Of a DNA stretch of 64,000 nucleotides, positions 1 to 11,327 are shown piece by piece. The position numbers were made by a program, and so were the translations under genes. A model generated the notes under the pieces. It was not told where the DNA came from. It saw only the letters and a program-made list of their open reading frames with translations, and did no database searches. Each line of letters begins with the position of its first letter. The first letter of the stretch is position 1. The stretch covers positions 1,312,793 through 1,376,792 of the forward strand of contig VXAI01000082.1 of the NCBI GenBank assembly GCA_013399305.1, given 5' to 3'. This stretch comes from Rostratula benghalensis. Taxonomy: Eukaryota > Chordata > Aves > Charadriiformes > Rostratulidae.

Positions 1-840
1 GGGCTCTGAATATTGGCTCCCTTATACATTTTTGTATCTTGATATTGACATGAATACAAGAACAGAAATGTTTGCCTAATTCAGTAGTCTGACCTTCAAT
101 GGTGACCTCATCTTGAGCTGTAATACTAGTGTTATGTACTCTACATGTCACATTTACTCACTATAGCTAATGTCCAGGAGCACTGGATTGTAATGCCAGA
201 CATTTAGCTGAACCTACTAAATCTATCCGTAAAAAAATTAAAATAATGCTTAAAGCATATGCATGTTTATTTTTCCATCATTGGATTAATTTCTCAGTAA
301 ATGAAAAATAAAATGTTTTTTAAATACTTGAACACATTGCTTTTATTACTGTTCTAGTGCCATAAATCTACAATTTTTTGGTTCTGATATATACATATAT
401 ACACACAAACGTATATATATACACAGACAACTAGACATATATATGTCTGCTAAAATTCATGGCACTTCCCACTCACAATGATGACAATAACCGAAGTTTT
501 TCTTGAAAATCTCTGTGCATAGGATTACTGGGTTAGTTCAAAATAGGCTTCCTGGAACCTCAAAAACGTTTGGTAAATCTGAATATTCCAGTCTAGATTC
601 AAAATGCACATAATATTAGTAAGTTTTCTCTGTATTTAGAAGGAGAGAATAACTTGGATAGACACTTATTTGAGGGTTTATAATAATGCTGGATGCATCT
701 TCTACTGCTATTTTCTGCAGACATACAGACCGGTCATTTTATGAGTAGCGCTGTGTGAGATTCAAAGGTTGTATTTCCAGTTGGGCATGTCTTTTCTGCT
801 AGGAAATAGCATCTTAAATACCATCTTTGTTGTTGCTTAT
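1..840. other. AT-rich non-coding DNA with a small TA/CA-rich patch
   Basis: No gene is recognised. Around 388-450 there is a degenerate alternating TA/CA patch. It ends in a perfect 16-base palindrome at 433-448 (agacatatatatgtct). The rest looks like unique AT-rich intronic or intergenic sequence. Confidence 0.6.
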
Positions 841-895
841 TAGAACAATTTAGGTGAGAAAAGACCTTTAAGATAATCTAGTCCAACTCTAAATT
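841..895 (-). mobile_element. CR1 LINE 3'-end fragment
   Basis: The plus strand reads aatttaggt, then gaaaagacctttaagataa, then tctagtccaact. This is the reverse complement of the CR1 3' untranslated tail (the GGTTGGA...GATGATCTTAAAGGTC...CCAACC type). Only about 55 bases remain and the terminal ATTCTATG octamers are eroded. It is therefore a short, old, minus-strand, 5'-truncated insertion. Recognition rests on the tail motif alone. Confidence 0.65.
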
Positions 896-1625
896 AAGAA
901 TAATTTGGATGAGGATTTTTTTTTCTTTTTGAATGAGACTTTTCTTCTCAATAGGTTTGTTTTGTCCAGTACCTAGTTAGAAAAACTTTCCTGATTTTAT
1001 ATATTTTAACTTTCCAAATATAAACTGATGGCTTGAGCTCACTTAGAGGGTGTGATAAGACCATTGACCACCATCACAAGACAATTTAAAGATGCAAACT
1101 AAAAAGAAGACTGAGGTTAAATTGACTTAATTCAGGACTCAATGTCATCTCTTGTTCCTAGAAACCAATAGGACATACATACATTATTTTTTGATGCAGT
1201 GGGAAGAAAATAATCTATATCCTTTTGTTATTAATTTTCTTGTTTTTGTACAACAACTCTGCTGAAGAATTTTGACAAATGAAACACTCATACTGTGTGA
1301 ATGACAGTTCTATCCACGTAGAAGCTGTATCGATTCAGGCTATCAGTGCAATAGCTTCATATTTACTTCCCAGATGCAAGAGTGGAAACAAAACACTAGC
1401 TGGGAATGTAAATATGAAAGAAAATTGGAAAGAAAAGGGCCAAGTCTGTAATGGAAATTCAATTTTAAGATTGAGGAAATAGTCACAGGAAGTAGTTGTG
1501 GTCAAGCACACTCTTCCTCTGTTGATTTCCATTCAGTACATATCTAAAATGTCTCTTTTAAACCATTAAAACACAGAGAAAGGGTTTTAACGTAGATAGT
1601 TAAATTCATGGTAACAACCCTTGTT
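896..1625. other. Unique non-coding DNA, nothing recognised
   Basis: AT-rich single-copy sequence with short chance open frames on both strands (for example 1279-1482 plus and 1335-1532 minus). Their composition is not convincing and they lack splice context. Confidence 0.5.
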
Positions 1626-1932
1626 CTAATGTGCAGAGGTGCACTTGTGAGCTGTATCTTCAGTTAGCTGGTCTGTTGCATTGATCTCCGAGGACAAGTA
1701 ACAGTAAGAGGTGTGATGGCACTGGAAGGGCAGTAGATTAAAAGTTGATCCACTGTTTTCCTTCAGCATAGATTGGATCTCTTCAAGTTTCAGGTCATTT
1801 CTGGGGCATCGTTGCAGGTAAACGAGCACTGATTTTATTAGCCTCTCCAGTAGATAAGAAGGTTTCAGTTTTAATGAATGCAAGATCAAATATTTGACAA
1901 AAAGTGAAAAGCAAAGACCAGAGGTATATACC
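1626..1932 (-). other. Candidate terminal coding exon (unidentified)
   Basis: On the minus strand a pyrimidine-rich acceptor (tcctccctctttcactttag) precedes position 1932. Skipping one base, an open frame then runs for 101 residues to TAG at 1626-1628. The translation looks like ordinary globular protein: a Leu/Lys-rich amphipathic start, then LEEIQSMLKENSG, then a Cys/His-containing tail. I do not recognise the family. The entry phase (one base completing a codon) would fit the phase left by the candidate first exon at 34660-34730, but intervening exons are unknown. A chance open frame of this length is quite possible in 64 kb, so this is a hypothesis. Confidence 0.2.
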
Positions 1933-2353
1933 CTAAAGTGAAAGAGGGAGGAGAATGAGTTAGAAAAGAATAAAACACAGATTGCTTAGTGGAAAAGAAT
2001 GCTACAAAGGTCTCTGTGAATCTTCAGTTCCAGTAGTTTCTGCCAATGTCTATTATTACTATTTCAAGTAACCAGGTACATATGGCATGTTTGTAAGTAA
2101 AGCAGTCAATGAAGTTAGTTACACCTCTGCATTTATTACCTTACCCCAGAGTATTATTAACTTTTACATTCCCCATAAAATATAATTTATCACTTAAATA
2201 ATTTGCTTTGTGTCAGGGTTCAGTGTGCTCCAGTGCTTTCTTGCTCATTAAATGAGATATTTTTACTTAATGAGCCCAGAATGTCCTTTGCATTTAACAT
2301 TAGAATTGATTTCAAACACTCCATTTTTCTAACATATTTGTATGTAATTTCAG
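1933..2353. other. Unique non-coding DNA
   Basis: Nothing recognised. The right end holds a good plus-strand splice acceptor context (ttctaac branch-like sequence and atttcag at 2347-2353) belonging to the next candidate exon. Confidence 0.45.
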
Positions 2354-2437
2354 AATGTGGACTTCATTCCACGATCTTACAGTGAAGAAAAAAGAGCTAC
2401 AAAGAATAATGATCCATGAATTCTGGAGAGCGACACA
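2354..2437 (+). other. Candidate internal exon, plus strand (unidentified)
   Basis: An 84-base segment lies between a good acceptor (branch-like ttctaac, then tgtaatttcag) and a strong donor (gcgacaca|gtaagtatgg). It is a multiple of three. One frame is open throughout (one base, 27 codons, two bases), with a basic stretch KKKELQRIMIHEFW. A second frame also looks protein-like (NVDFIPRSYSEEKRAT) but stops 18 bases before the donor. No family is recognised. It could equally be a non-coding exon or a pseudo-exon. Confidence 0.22.
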
Positions 2438-3313
2438 GTAAGTATGGTTGAATAGTTTAAAAAAATCCTATTATCTACTTGCACTTGCATTCTTTCATTG
2501 AGTTTGAAAGTTTGACTTACTATTTGAGCCTGATGCTGAAGTTATTACATACGTAATCCTCTATTAGGAAAGTGTTATTTCAAGGAACTGCAAGATACTG
2601 ATGTCCATGAAATTAACAGAATCTAAAAACAATCCTGTCCTTAGATATGTGTGTGACGTCCTGATTCATATAACAGACAGGTAGTCTTTCAAAGGTACAC
2701 AGTTCACATACAAAACATGTATCTATGGGGTAAATGAATATCTTAGGACTCTAGCAATATGCACCTAATGATTCATCTCTTTGCAATTGCAAATAATCAC
2801 TTTGCAATGAATTAACGAAACCTGAGGAGAGCAAGCCTCTGTTGTGCAGTAAATAATTTACTTTTAATGGAACAAAAAAGGCAGCCCAAACCTCTGAGCT
2901 ACCTCAGCAATTCTGGGATCAACACTGTAGCACCACACTTTAAATGGAATTTTGCCACTAGATAGATATCAGTCAGTGAGTAGTATATTCTGGATTCGCA
3001 ACTGGCTACTCAAATGAGTCCATTATAACAAATGTACACCACTAACACGCAGAGCGCTGGCCTGCTCAGTCAGGTGCTCATGATCTACGGCAATGCACGT
3101 GGCATGAAACACCCCATAAAGGGTAGGAAAGATGAAATTTTATCTCGTAAGAACTACTAATACTGTAATACAGGTACTTTTTATTCTGAGTGAAAAGTAC
3201 TAATTCAGGAAATAAGCAAAACCAAACGTTGGTATATTTAACTGAACTTTCAGACTGATTTAAGTTATCATTAAACCTCATATGCATACTTTCCCATGGC
3301 TGTATTTTCTCAC
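2438..3313. other. Unique non-coding DNA
   Basis: No gene, repeat or RNA recognised. It would be an intron if the flanking candidate exons are real. Confidence 0.45.
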
Positions 3314-3422
3314 CTGATTAACAGCTTGGGCCTCTCTTTCTGTTTGCTCCTCTGTATCAGTTTCTTCAGCTGTCCTCCTTTTCCTATGGGGCATGTGCAA
3401 TCATCTAACTGTCATGAGTCAG
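3314..3422 (-). other. Candidate exon with start codon, minus strand (unidentified)
   Basis: On the minus strand an acceptor-like sequence (cttccatcacattcag) precedes 3422. A strong donor (gttaatcag|gtgagaaa) follows 3314. An ATG at 3394-3392 opens 27 codons exactly up to the donor. They give a very charged, hydrophilic N-terminus (MPHRKRRTAEETDTEEQTER, then EAQAVNQ). The upstream part of the exon has an in-frame stop, so it would be 5' untranslated. It overlaps a competing plus-strand candidate at 3370-3477, and at most one is likely to be real. The purine-rich composition can mimic charged protein. Confidence 0.18.
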
Positions 3423-3477
3423 CTGAATGTGATGGAAGTGTATATTGTGGGATGTGCCATGGTTACCATGGCATACA
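3370..3477 (+). other. Candidate internal exon, plus strand, Cys-rich (unidentified)
   Basis: A 108-base segment runs from a good acceptor (tgtatcagtttcttcag) to a donor ggcataca|gtaagcaagg. One frame is open, with the same entry and exit phase as the candidate at 2354-2437, so the two would join in frame. The translation is rich in Cys and His (NCHESAECDG, then YCGMCHGYHG). This is faintly EGF-like, but the cysteine spacing does not match a standard EGF module. It is antisense to the candidate at 3314-3422 and may be a chance pseudo-exon. Confidence 0.15.
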
Positions 3478-6400
3478 GTAAGCAAGGGAGGCAAGCATGT
3501 GGCAGCACAGGTCCCGTACCTGCAGGTAGGAAATCTGTGGCCTGGTGTAGAAGTTCAGTAATCTTCCTCAACACATTGTCATGTTTACCGAGGGAAATCT
3601 CAAAATTCTTATTAGACTGACAGTATCACATTATTTTAAAAAAGAAGTTTTTAAAAAACCGAAATAATACTGCGTAAGACCGTGTCATGTCTTAAAGGTC
3701 CAGGAGAAAATGATCAGTTCCCCAGCTGTGGTAATGGGAGTATAATAGTATGATTATCCATACAAAAGTACTAAATGTGAAATCTTTGTCATGTAGGGAG
3801 AGAAAAGCAAACAAGAAATGTAGAACCAACTGTTGATTATAATTTAGTGAAGGGTGACCACACCCAGGTTACTTATTAACACTATCACATAATTGAACAG
3901 GCTATTAAGTAACATATGCCTCTGATATGGATTGGGGAAAAAATGTCATCAAATAAGTAAAGTGGAAAGGAACCTTCACTCTTCTCTTGGTGCTACCACC
4001 ATGGAGTGCATCATGTAACCCCAGGAAATCGGTTAATTTTGCTTTTCCTTACTGTCCTTCATCTATTTTGACCATTTAAGCTGCAGATAGTTAAGGCTGG
4101 TACATTGAACTAATATGAATTAAGAATGCACAATTCTTTTTTTCATATTTTCACTGTAAAATGAAAAGGAAGAGGGTTTTGGAGGTTTTTTTGTTTATTT
4201 TGTTTTGTATTTTTAAATTTTTTTTTTTCAAAACTAACACTACATTTTACTTCAGGGAAATATAAAAATATCACTTTAGATACTTATTAAAGTTCATAAT
4301 ATGGTGGTGTATTTTCATGGACTGATGAGACTTCAAAAGATAAAAATTTTGCTTTTTCTTCTTATGCTGTACTAAAAATAGATGCGCCTTTAATTTCATT
4401 ACAATTTTAGAGGAATGTGAGATATTTTAATTTTTTAAAATTACTTTACTAGAGGATAATTATCATTGACTGTTATGTTTAAGATTCTAATGCCAAATAA
4501 TTTATTTTTAAAATGGAAAATAAGTTATTTCAGTAAAATATCTAACTACACTAGAGATTCGTTAAAAATGTATTACCTCCTGAACTCAGGGTGGGTAGTA
4601 ATATTGTTGCTAGAGAATAAATATGCTGGGGATTTCTTGGTGTACACAGATGGGAAAATATGGTGACTGCATGGACTTGAGAAATTACTATGATGGGTCA
4701 ACAAGACTTTTGGGAGAAGGTTTTCTGTGTTACTGAGTTAAATTCAAGACTGGACCTGTGCCTGTTGTAAAGCAGGAGCTTTTCTCCTCTTCAACCTATA
4801 CCAGCCTTACATACAAGAAAATGCAGGGATATTATAGAGGGGTCACTCTATCTATAAGTTTTTATTTTATTATTATATGTACAGCTGATCATGGTACAGC
4901 TATTAGGATGTAATTTTTGCCACCAGGGAACTGCCAAGGCTGTTTTTTGGTTGCTGCTGTTGTTGTAGTCGATGGTGTGAGGCTGACTGGCTCACAGTCT
5001 ATTGCAAAATGTGGTTTGTAGTAGACTACTACAAAAGTACAGTTTGTTGTGGAAAGTCTCTGGCAGACTAGGCAAAACCTGCAGCAAACCACTCTCACAG
5101 GTGGTATTGCAGAGCTGTGGTCGCTGTCACTGAGGAAAAGGGACTAACTGTCTGCAGCCTTCATGGAGGATCTTCATATGGGCTGTCTCAGGAAAGCGAG
5201 GAGCACAGGAAACTAAGACAATACCCTGATCTTCCTCTGCCAGTCAAGATCTGTGGTCTGAGACCAAAAATGGTTAAAGAGGGGATAAATTTCAGATGGA
5301 TACGCATCTTGTTTAGGGGGCAGCACATTGCTCCATTGTACCCATATCAAAGGCTACAATATATGCATCTGTATGCAACAAATTTCACTTAGATTTATAT
5401 TGGGTTTGTAAATCAACTATTTGTAGTTGAGAAATAATCTATGTGGTTTCAGGAGAGGGGGAGATAATGGTGTTTATCAGATTCCTTTTGGGGATGGCAA
5501 TAAGTAGTTTATAGCCAGTTTCAGTTAACAAACTTTCTATAAATAAGATACATAGCTTTTTACACATGTAGACTAAGGGCAAAGGCTCCCTTCACTCTTT
5601 GAGAGCACTGACATTAAACTTTTTATTAGTAGCCATGATGAACTTGACATCAGTTTTGACTACTATTGAGAGAAACTATTACACATTTCTTGCAGATGTC
5701 CATAAACAGCCAACTGTAATGCTGAAGAAAAGTTTATTTTTCTTTAAAATTAATTACTCCTTGCTGGGTTTGAGTTTTTTACCTCCTGTTGAGTGCAGAC
5801 TTCCTTGCAGCAGTGGCATTCCTGTTGCTGCCATCATATTGTTTGTGTGCTCATGGCTGGCTTTCAAACTTTCATTTCTTTATGTCCTGGGGCTATGTGA
5901 TATACTTTTACAAGGGGGTCCTGAATTTAATATTGCCAATGTCATCCATTTTGCCCGTACTTTGTGTACTTGCAGGTGATCACAAACTCTTGCAGAGAAA
6001 TGTAAACTGCTATTCTTAAATCCTCTAAACACTAGGATTGTCTTCGTTCACAGTATTGCTGCTGCATTTGAGCTCCTCTGGAGGTATTTGTACACACTCC
6101 TGCTTTTATAGCTCAGATTCTTCATGCTTTTCTATTTAAGCCTTGTAGTGCTTTGACTTCTCTGTTATGTTTGGGATGCTCCCATATTGGTTTCAATTTG
6201 GCTGCAGTAGCTTCCCTTGCAAAATTCCAGGCTTCGTTTTATTTCTTCCACACTCTGTTTTTGAGTGTTTTATACCAAAACCCAAACACCATCTGGCTTT
6301 CTACCAGGAAGTTAACCCTTTCTTCCACATTGTGAGATGACTTGTAGTTTAGACTGAGATCAATTAAAGACAGTCCTGTGTTTTATCTCTCTGTTTGTAC

Positions 6401-7821
6401 TGCTTGCTTGCAACTGAATTTCTTGAACCTTTTTGCATTGTGAGCATATTGCATATAGGCTATTTCAAATCTCTTTCTAACCACTGTTAAGTCTTAAATG
6501 AACTTTAAAGTATATATTTGCTGAAAGTTGGAGTGATACAGGGCAGAATTTGTTACCATCCTGTGTTCTTGGGAAGTCACGCTGCAGTGAGAAATGCTAA
6601 TCAGCCTAGGACTTTGGCTTCAATTTCTGAACTGTGATCTGAAAATTGTAGTTTAATTAAAGAAAAAAAGATGGTAAATCAAGCTGGTTCTGATGTTCAA
6701 GTATCTTAAAACTTTGCCAGTCTGCAACAATGCACTTCTTTTACATGAACAATGCTTCCACGAGGAAAAAATGGGCTCAACTCTTATTATACATTGTACT
6801 GTATTAATGGTACCGGTTGACTCATATTTTATTCATCAAATAATATTTGTCAATGTGTTTTTCTATTTTAAACTCTTACTGTAAAAGAGAGCATTATCAC
6901 CTCAAAGCATTTCGTTCCTAGAGTGAATGCCAATACTATCCAGTCACACCATATTCTCCTAATTATGCTGAGGGTTTCTTTCCTAACAGCATCTATTTTA
7001 GGGCGTCAACAATACTTCAGTTAAATGTAGTGTAAAGTGCACTTATTTAGCAAACTTGTCCTTCAGAAAAGGGTTTTTTTGTCTTTAAAACACTGCTAGA
7101 TTGTTTCTTTCTGTCAGTGCACGATACAGTAGAAATCTTAAATCAATAACACTTTTTATTCCTATGCAGTTGATGCATAACATCCTTCTTCACACAGAGG
7201 TTTAATGTGTTGTAAATTAATTATCTGGAATGAGTACAGGGTCAATGGACCTTGGTATGACCGGGATGTAATGTTAAAGTGTTCCATTTCCTCCCAGTCT
7301 TGCTTAGCTCTCTTGCCGACTCTTTTATAAGTGTCAGTTATGCCATCTTCTGCAGTTTGTTCCCTTAAGTGTTGTTAATGCCCCTCTAGGGCTTGATCGA
7401 TAGGAAAAATTTGCTTTACCATAAATTTGTCCAACAGTTTTCTTTCTTCTGAAGATGGACTATCTTTATTAACTGTACTTGTATAATGCTTCCCAGTAAA
7501 ATATTCTTACTCTTACTGAAGCTTAAAACAATAGCCTTGTTTTAAATCATAGTGAAATTACAAAGATTCTGCATAAGCAGATACAGGCCTAGTTTTTGAC
7601 TTTTAGACGCCCAAAAATTAATCAGCTATGCTTGAAATTTCTGGCAGGAGAAGTTTTGCTTTACTGCTTCTACACAGCAAACCACATACATGAACAAAAC
7701 TGTTATTAGCTGTGAAAAAATACCAAGGGAGAGATTCTCAACCACGAACAGTGCAATTAGAACAGACATTCATTGGTTAAAGTAGCCAATTTTCTTTAAA
7801 AATCAGAGACCACCTCTATTA
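3478..7821. other. Long unique AT-rich stretch, no gene seen
   Basis: The longest frame (5599-5979 plus, 126 codons) is hydrophobic, lacks splice context and resembles no family I know. A T-rich low-complexity patch lies at about 4175-4232. No RNA gene or mobile element is recognised. Confidence 0.5.
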
Positions 7822-7840
7822 TTTTTTTTTTTTTTTTTTT
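7822..7840 (+). repeat. Poly-T tract (19 T)
   Basis: Uninterrupted run of 19 thymines following cacctctatta. No retroposed sequence with target-site duplication is visible beside it, so it is called a simple homopolymer. Confidence 0.9.
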
Positions 7841-9003
7841 AAGCCAGCTTGGCTATTAGTTGCTAGGGTAACAAGATTCAAGATAGTGAATAAGGCCTGT
7901 CCAGGCAGCACAGTGTTATGGGGGTCTAAGATAAGAAAGAAATGCTGTCAGGAACATTCAATTACAGATAATTTTAATTTTTATTTATTTATTTGTTTAT
8001 CTCTTTACTGCAAGTAGGATGGTCAAAACATGTGTACATTCATAATTAAAAAGGTGCTGATACTGCAACATTTTAATAATCTTCTCTTGAGTAACAGATG
8101 ACACTAAACTATTTAAACAGCAAACGCTTCAAAGAGATGCTACTTAAAACTCATGGCATGTTGGTGGGATCAATTTAATGTACTGTGCTGTGTCAATGTC
8201 ACTTTCATAAACTTTTGCTGAAGTGCTTTTCCCTACTGTATGTTGAATGATGTTGTCAGGCCCGTGAGTCGGGGGTATGGTGGATTCGAGTCTACTTTAC
8301 TTCCCTTGATGAAAAGGTCACTGCCACTTGTAAATCTGTTTTACTCCCTGCACAGTTGTTAGTGTCAAAGTCTGTCAGCTCTGTGGGATGTTAAAATTAT
8401 ACAACTGTGGTAGGAACAAGGATCACAAATTCCCAAGTGGTACATCCCAAGAAAAAGTCTCTGATCTTTGTGTAAAAGTTCTGTAGAAAGATTTTCATTC
8501 AGGATTTTCAGCTCACTTTGGCTTGATTGCAGAAATAAACAACATTTCTATTTCATGCATCCCATCTGGTGGGCCTTCCCCAATGATAGCTCATCACAGG
8601 GCCACTTATTATGTCTGTAGCCCAGGGTCGCAAATGAAACAATCCCTTCTGCTTTATTTTTTTTAGGTTGTAAGGGCTCCAATTAGAGCACAATTAAAAC
8701 TTGGCCTGTGTTGTGTTATGTGACTATGTTTTGACAAATCATCACAGTAGATCAGCTTCACAAGGCCTCAAAATTATTCATAAATTATTTGGCAGGTACA
8801 AGTAATAAACAAGAAATAGAACAACTGACCGATTTTGGGCAGGAAAAACAAACTGCCAAACCAGCCTTCCGACCAATGCAGGTAATGCAAATGATAAAAG
8901 AACTAAATTTTTTTCCCCTACTCATAGAAACATCTAAAATATTTTGTGCCTATGCAAAGACAGTTTTTTTATTCAGCAGTTTTCCCGTATAAGTCATCAT
9001 ACT
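7841..9003. other. Unique DNA with a possible conserved non-coding element
   Basis: No gene is seen. Between about 8500 and 8800 the sequence has no low-complexity drift. It carries several homeodomain-type AT cores and short palindromic motifs (ccaattagagcacaatta; attattcataaattatttgg). That texture is often seen in vertebrate conserved enhancers. It is an impression only, because conservation cannot be measured from one sequence. Confidence 0.25.
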
Positions 9004-9560
9004 TCAGTAGTGAATTGCAGCAAATGCAATGAGAGTGAAACCAGCTGGAGTGCCAATGGTGGACGTGATCTGCTGAGTTTGATTGATTACGACATAAAGA
9101 GTTTTTGAAGTTTTATGATCTGGCTGTACAGAAGATGGACACAAAGTTCTTTGCATGTGAAGTATGGCCAAATCTTCTAGGTGGTCAATTACCTGCTTAA
9201 TCCAAAGGCCTCCACTAAGACAGAGTCAAGTTTTTCATGCTGTGAGGTATTTCCATATGACCTTGCAACTAAATTGATTTTTGATCTGAGTGGAGTAGTT
9301 TGCTGCTGAGGAGACAGAACAGGACCTGAAGGGGGCAAACACTGAATCTTTTTGGCTTGACTTTCAGTCAAGGAAACTCACTGAGGTCCTGAAGGTGATG
9401 CAAGTAAACATCTGCCAAGTGAATCTTCGTGTCAAGGCAGCCATTGTGGGCGAACTGGGGTAGGCAGCTGTGGATGCACGTATATCAGCGTGCCAAGTAA
9501 CCATCAGCATGAGAAGCAAGAGGACATGCCAGTATTCTGGTATCATTTTGCCTTGTTTTT
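9004..9560 (-). pseudogene. Possible degraded coding segment (unidentified)
   Basis: Adjacent minus-strand frames each give protein-like text that seems to continue from one frame to the next. About 9490-9380 reads CLDTKIHLADVYLHHLQDL. 9371-9192 reads AKKIQCLPPSGPVLSPQQQ, then TSQHEKLDSVLVEAFGLS. 9192-9004 reads VIDHLEDLAILHMQR, then QTQQITSTIGTPAGFTLIAF, up to a stop. Two frame changes would be needed, which suggests a retrocopy or dead exon block. The GC-containing codons differ from the flanks. I cannot name a parent gene. The sequence cagGTAATT at the second frame change could instead be a splice donor. Confidence 0.18.
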
Positions 9561-11291
9561 GAATGGAAAATGCTCTTCATGCCCCCCTGGATCTGACCTA
9601 GAAGCTGTCTCAGGCATTCATTTCAATGATATAAAAGCAGAATCTTTAATACGAAGTTCTTCTTACTGTCTCTTACTGTCTGTATATAATTTGAATGACA
9701 GATGTGCAAATAAAAAAAAAAAAGAAAAACCAAAGTTTTAATTATGCTGAGGAAAAATTCACTTCCATCTCTATTAAACAGTAACTTGCATTTATAGATA
9801 ACTTTCAAAATGCCATCACATTTGCCTTTAAGATCACAAACACTTTTAATTCTCCTTCCCTGCCTCCTGAGAGAATTACAATATAAAAATTCACCTTTTC
9901 CCTTTCTTATCAGATTCATTTCTACCGTTTGAAATTGCCAAAATCCAAATCGTAGATATTTGTACTTACATAATTAGAAAGCTGAATAGATGACTATCAT
10001 ATCAGTCCTCCTGTTTGCTCAAGACTCACAATGTTAGACAAAGGGCATGTCTGAGGAATGTAAACAAACATCCACCTTATCAAGACTTTTACCATGGAGA
10101 AATATAAAATAACATTTTTCCCCCTACCCTCTGCCCTCCATTATCCCTCCAATCTCTGGGCTTTGCTCCATATTTATGTGTTTTCCAATTTCCAACTTTC
10201 CTAGGCACAGGTAAATTAAGAACAACTTAGAGCTGTTGGAGTAATTCACCTAAGTGGGAAGAACAGTTCTACACTCTCAGGTCTGTATATACCCATCTGA
10301 GGGGTATCTGCATATAGCTGTTTTTTTAACTCTGAAATAAAATTAAGGGATCCGTGTATGCTACTGTGTCTGTGTAAGTATTTGGGACATTCTAATCCTT
10401 TATAAAATGAGATTTTCATAAAACAAATGTTATGTGTATTTCAACAAAAAATTAGATATCCTAATTTTGATATCAGATAAATCTTGAATGATCAGATTTA
10501 ATTTGGACCCATCATCTGCACATATTTCTAGGCAAAAAGGAAAATAGAGCCTAGGGCAAAGACTTGGACAGTATTTAGAGATCTTTGGAAAAGTTACTTA
10601 TTGATTAAGCTCGCTGAGTGAGTATTTGAGAGGATTTACAGACAACAAAATGTTTAGGTCATTTTGTTTGACTTGCAGCCTTTCCAGAGAAAAGGGTTGC
10701 CTAGGTGTACAAATAAGCAGTAAAAATAGCTTTCCCTTTCCCTTAATAAAGTAATAAAAGTTTGAAATATTGAATTTCAAAATTATTATAAAGCAGCATG
10801 GTTCATATGATAAATGAGAGAATACTTAAATACTCCTTGTTCTTTGAGTCTTATTAGCCATTGCGATCTTCATAAAGATAATCTGAAATTGCCTTGTCAG
10901 ACTATCCACTTTGCAGTAGTCTTCATATTTGCTCTTGCTCCTTTTTTGCCTGAACACCTGCACATCAGTATCTCCCAGGTATTGCTGATGCATGCTGCTT
11001 ACTCTTGGCCCTTGCCTTTCTTCAAATTTTCAGTCATATCCTTACTGCTTCCTTTCATGACAGACATAATCACACCCCTTTGGACTTCTATATATCAGCC
11101 TACAGAGCTCTAGCTATTTTCTCCAAGTTTGAGATTGCTGTTATGCATCCCCTCTCTTCTGTTGTACTTTTAATACCACATTTTTTTAAATGAACGGAAG
11201 CACCTTTTCACTTTCATCACAGCTTTCCAGCTTTACCATCTGCCTGCATTACAGCCTCTTTTCTTTTCTTGTTATTACAAGAAAGCACTGG

Positions 11292-11292
<1 letters not shown>
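9561..11292. other. Unique AT-rich DNA
   Basis: No gene seen. A 12-base poly-A follows an AATAAA-like string near 9709-9722, and the 10-base unit tcttactgtc is duplicated near 9660-9680. The rest is unremarkable. Confidence 0.5.

Positions 11293-11321
<29 letters not shown>
11293..11321 (+). repeat. Poly-T tract (29 T)
   Basis: Uninterrupted 29-base thymine run, the longest T tract in the window. No retroposed body is recognised on either side. Confidence 0.92.

Positions 11322-11327
<6 letters not shown>

Noticed and set aside
3390..3477. EGF-like module in the plus-strand Cys-rich candidate
   Set aside because: Cysteine spacing does not match EGF or calcium-binding EGF patterns; resemblance is superficial.
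5599..5979. 126-codon plus frame, hydrophobic, membrane-protein-like
   Set aside because: T-rich DNA yields hydrophobic residues by composition; no splice sites, no recognised family, and alternate frames look similar.
9700..9730. Poly-A tail of a plus-strand retrocopy (aaataaaaaaaaaaaag)
   Set aside because: The AATAAA merges directly with the A run, no upstream plus-strand coding sequence is recognised, and no target-site duplication is visible.
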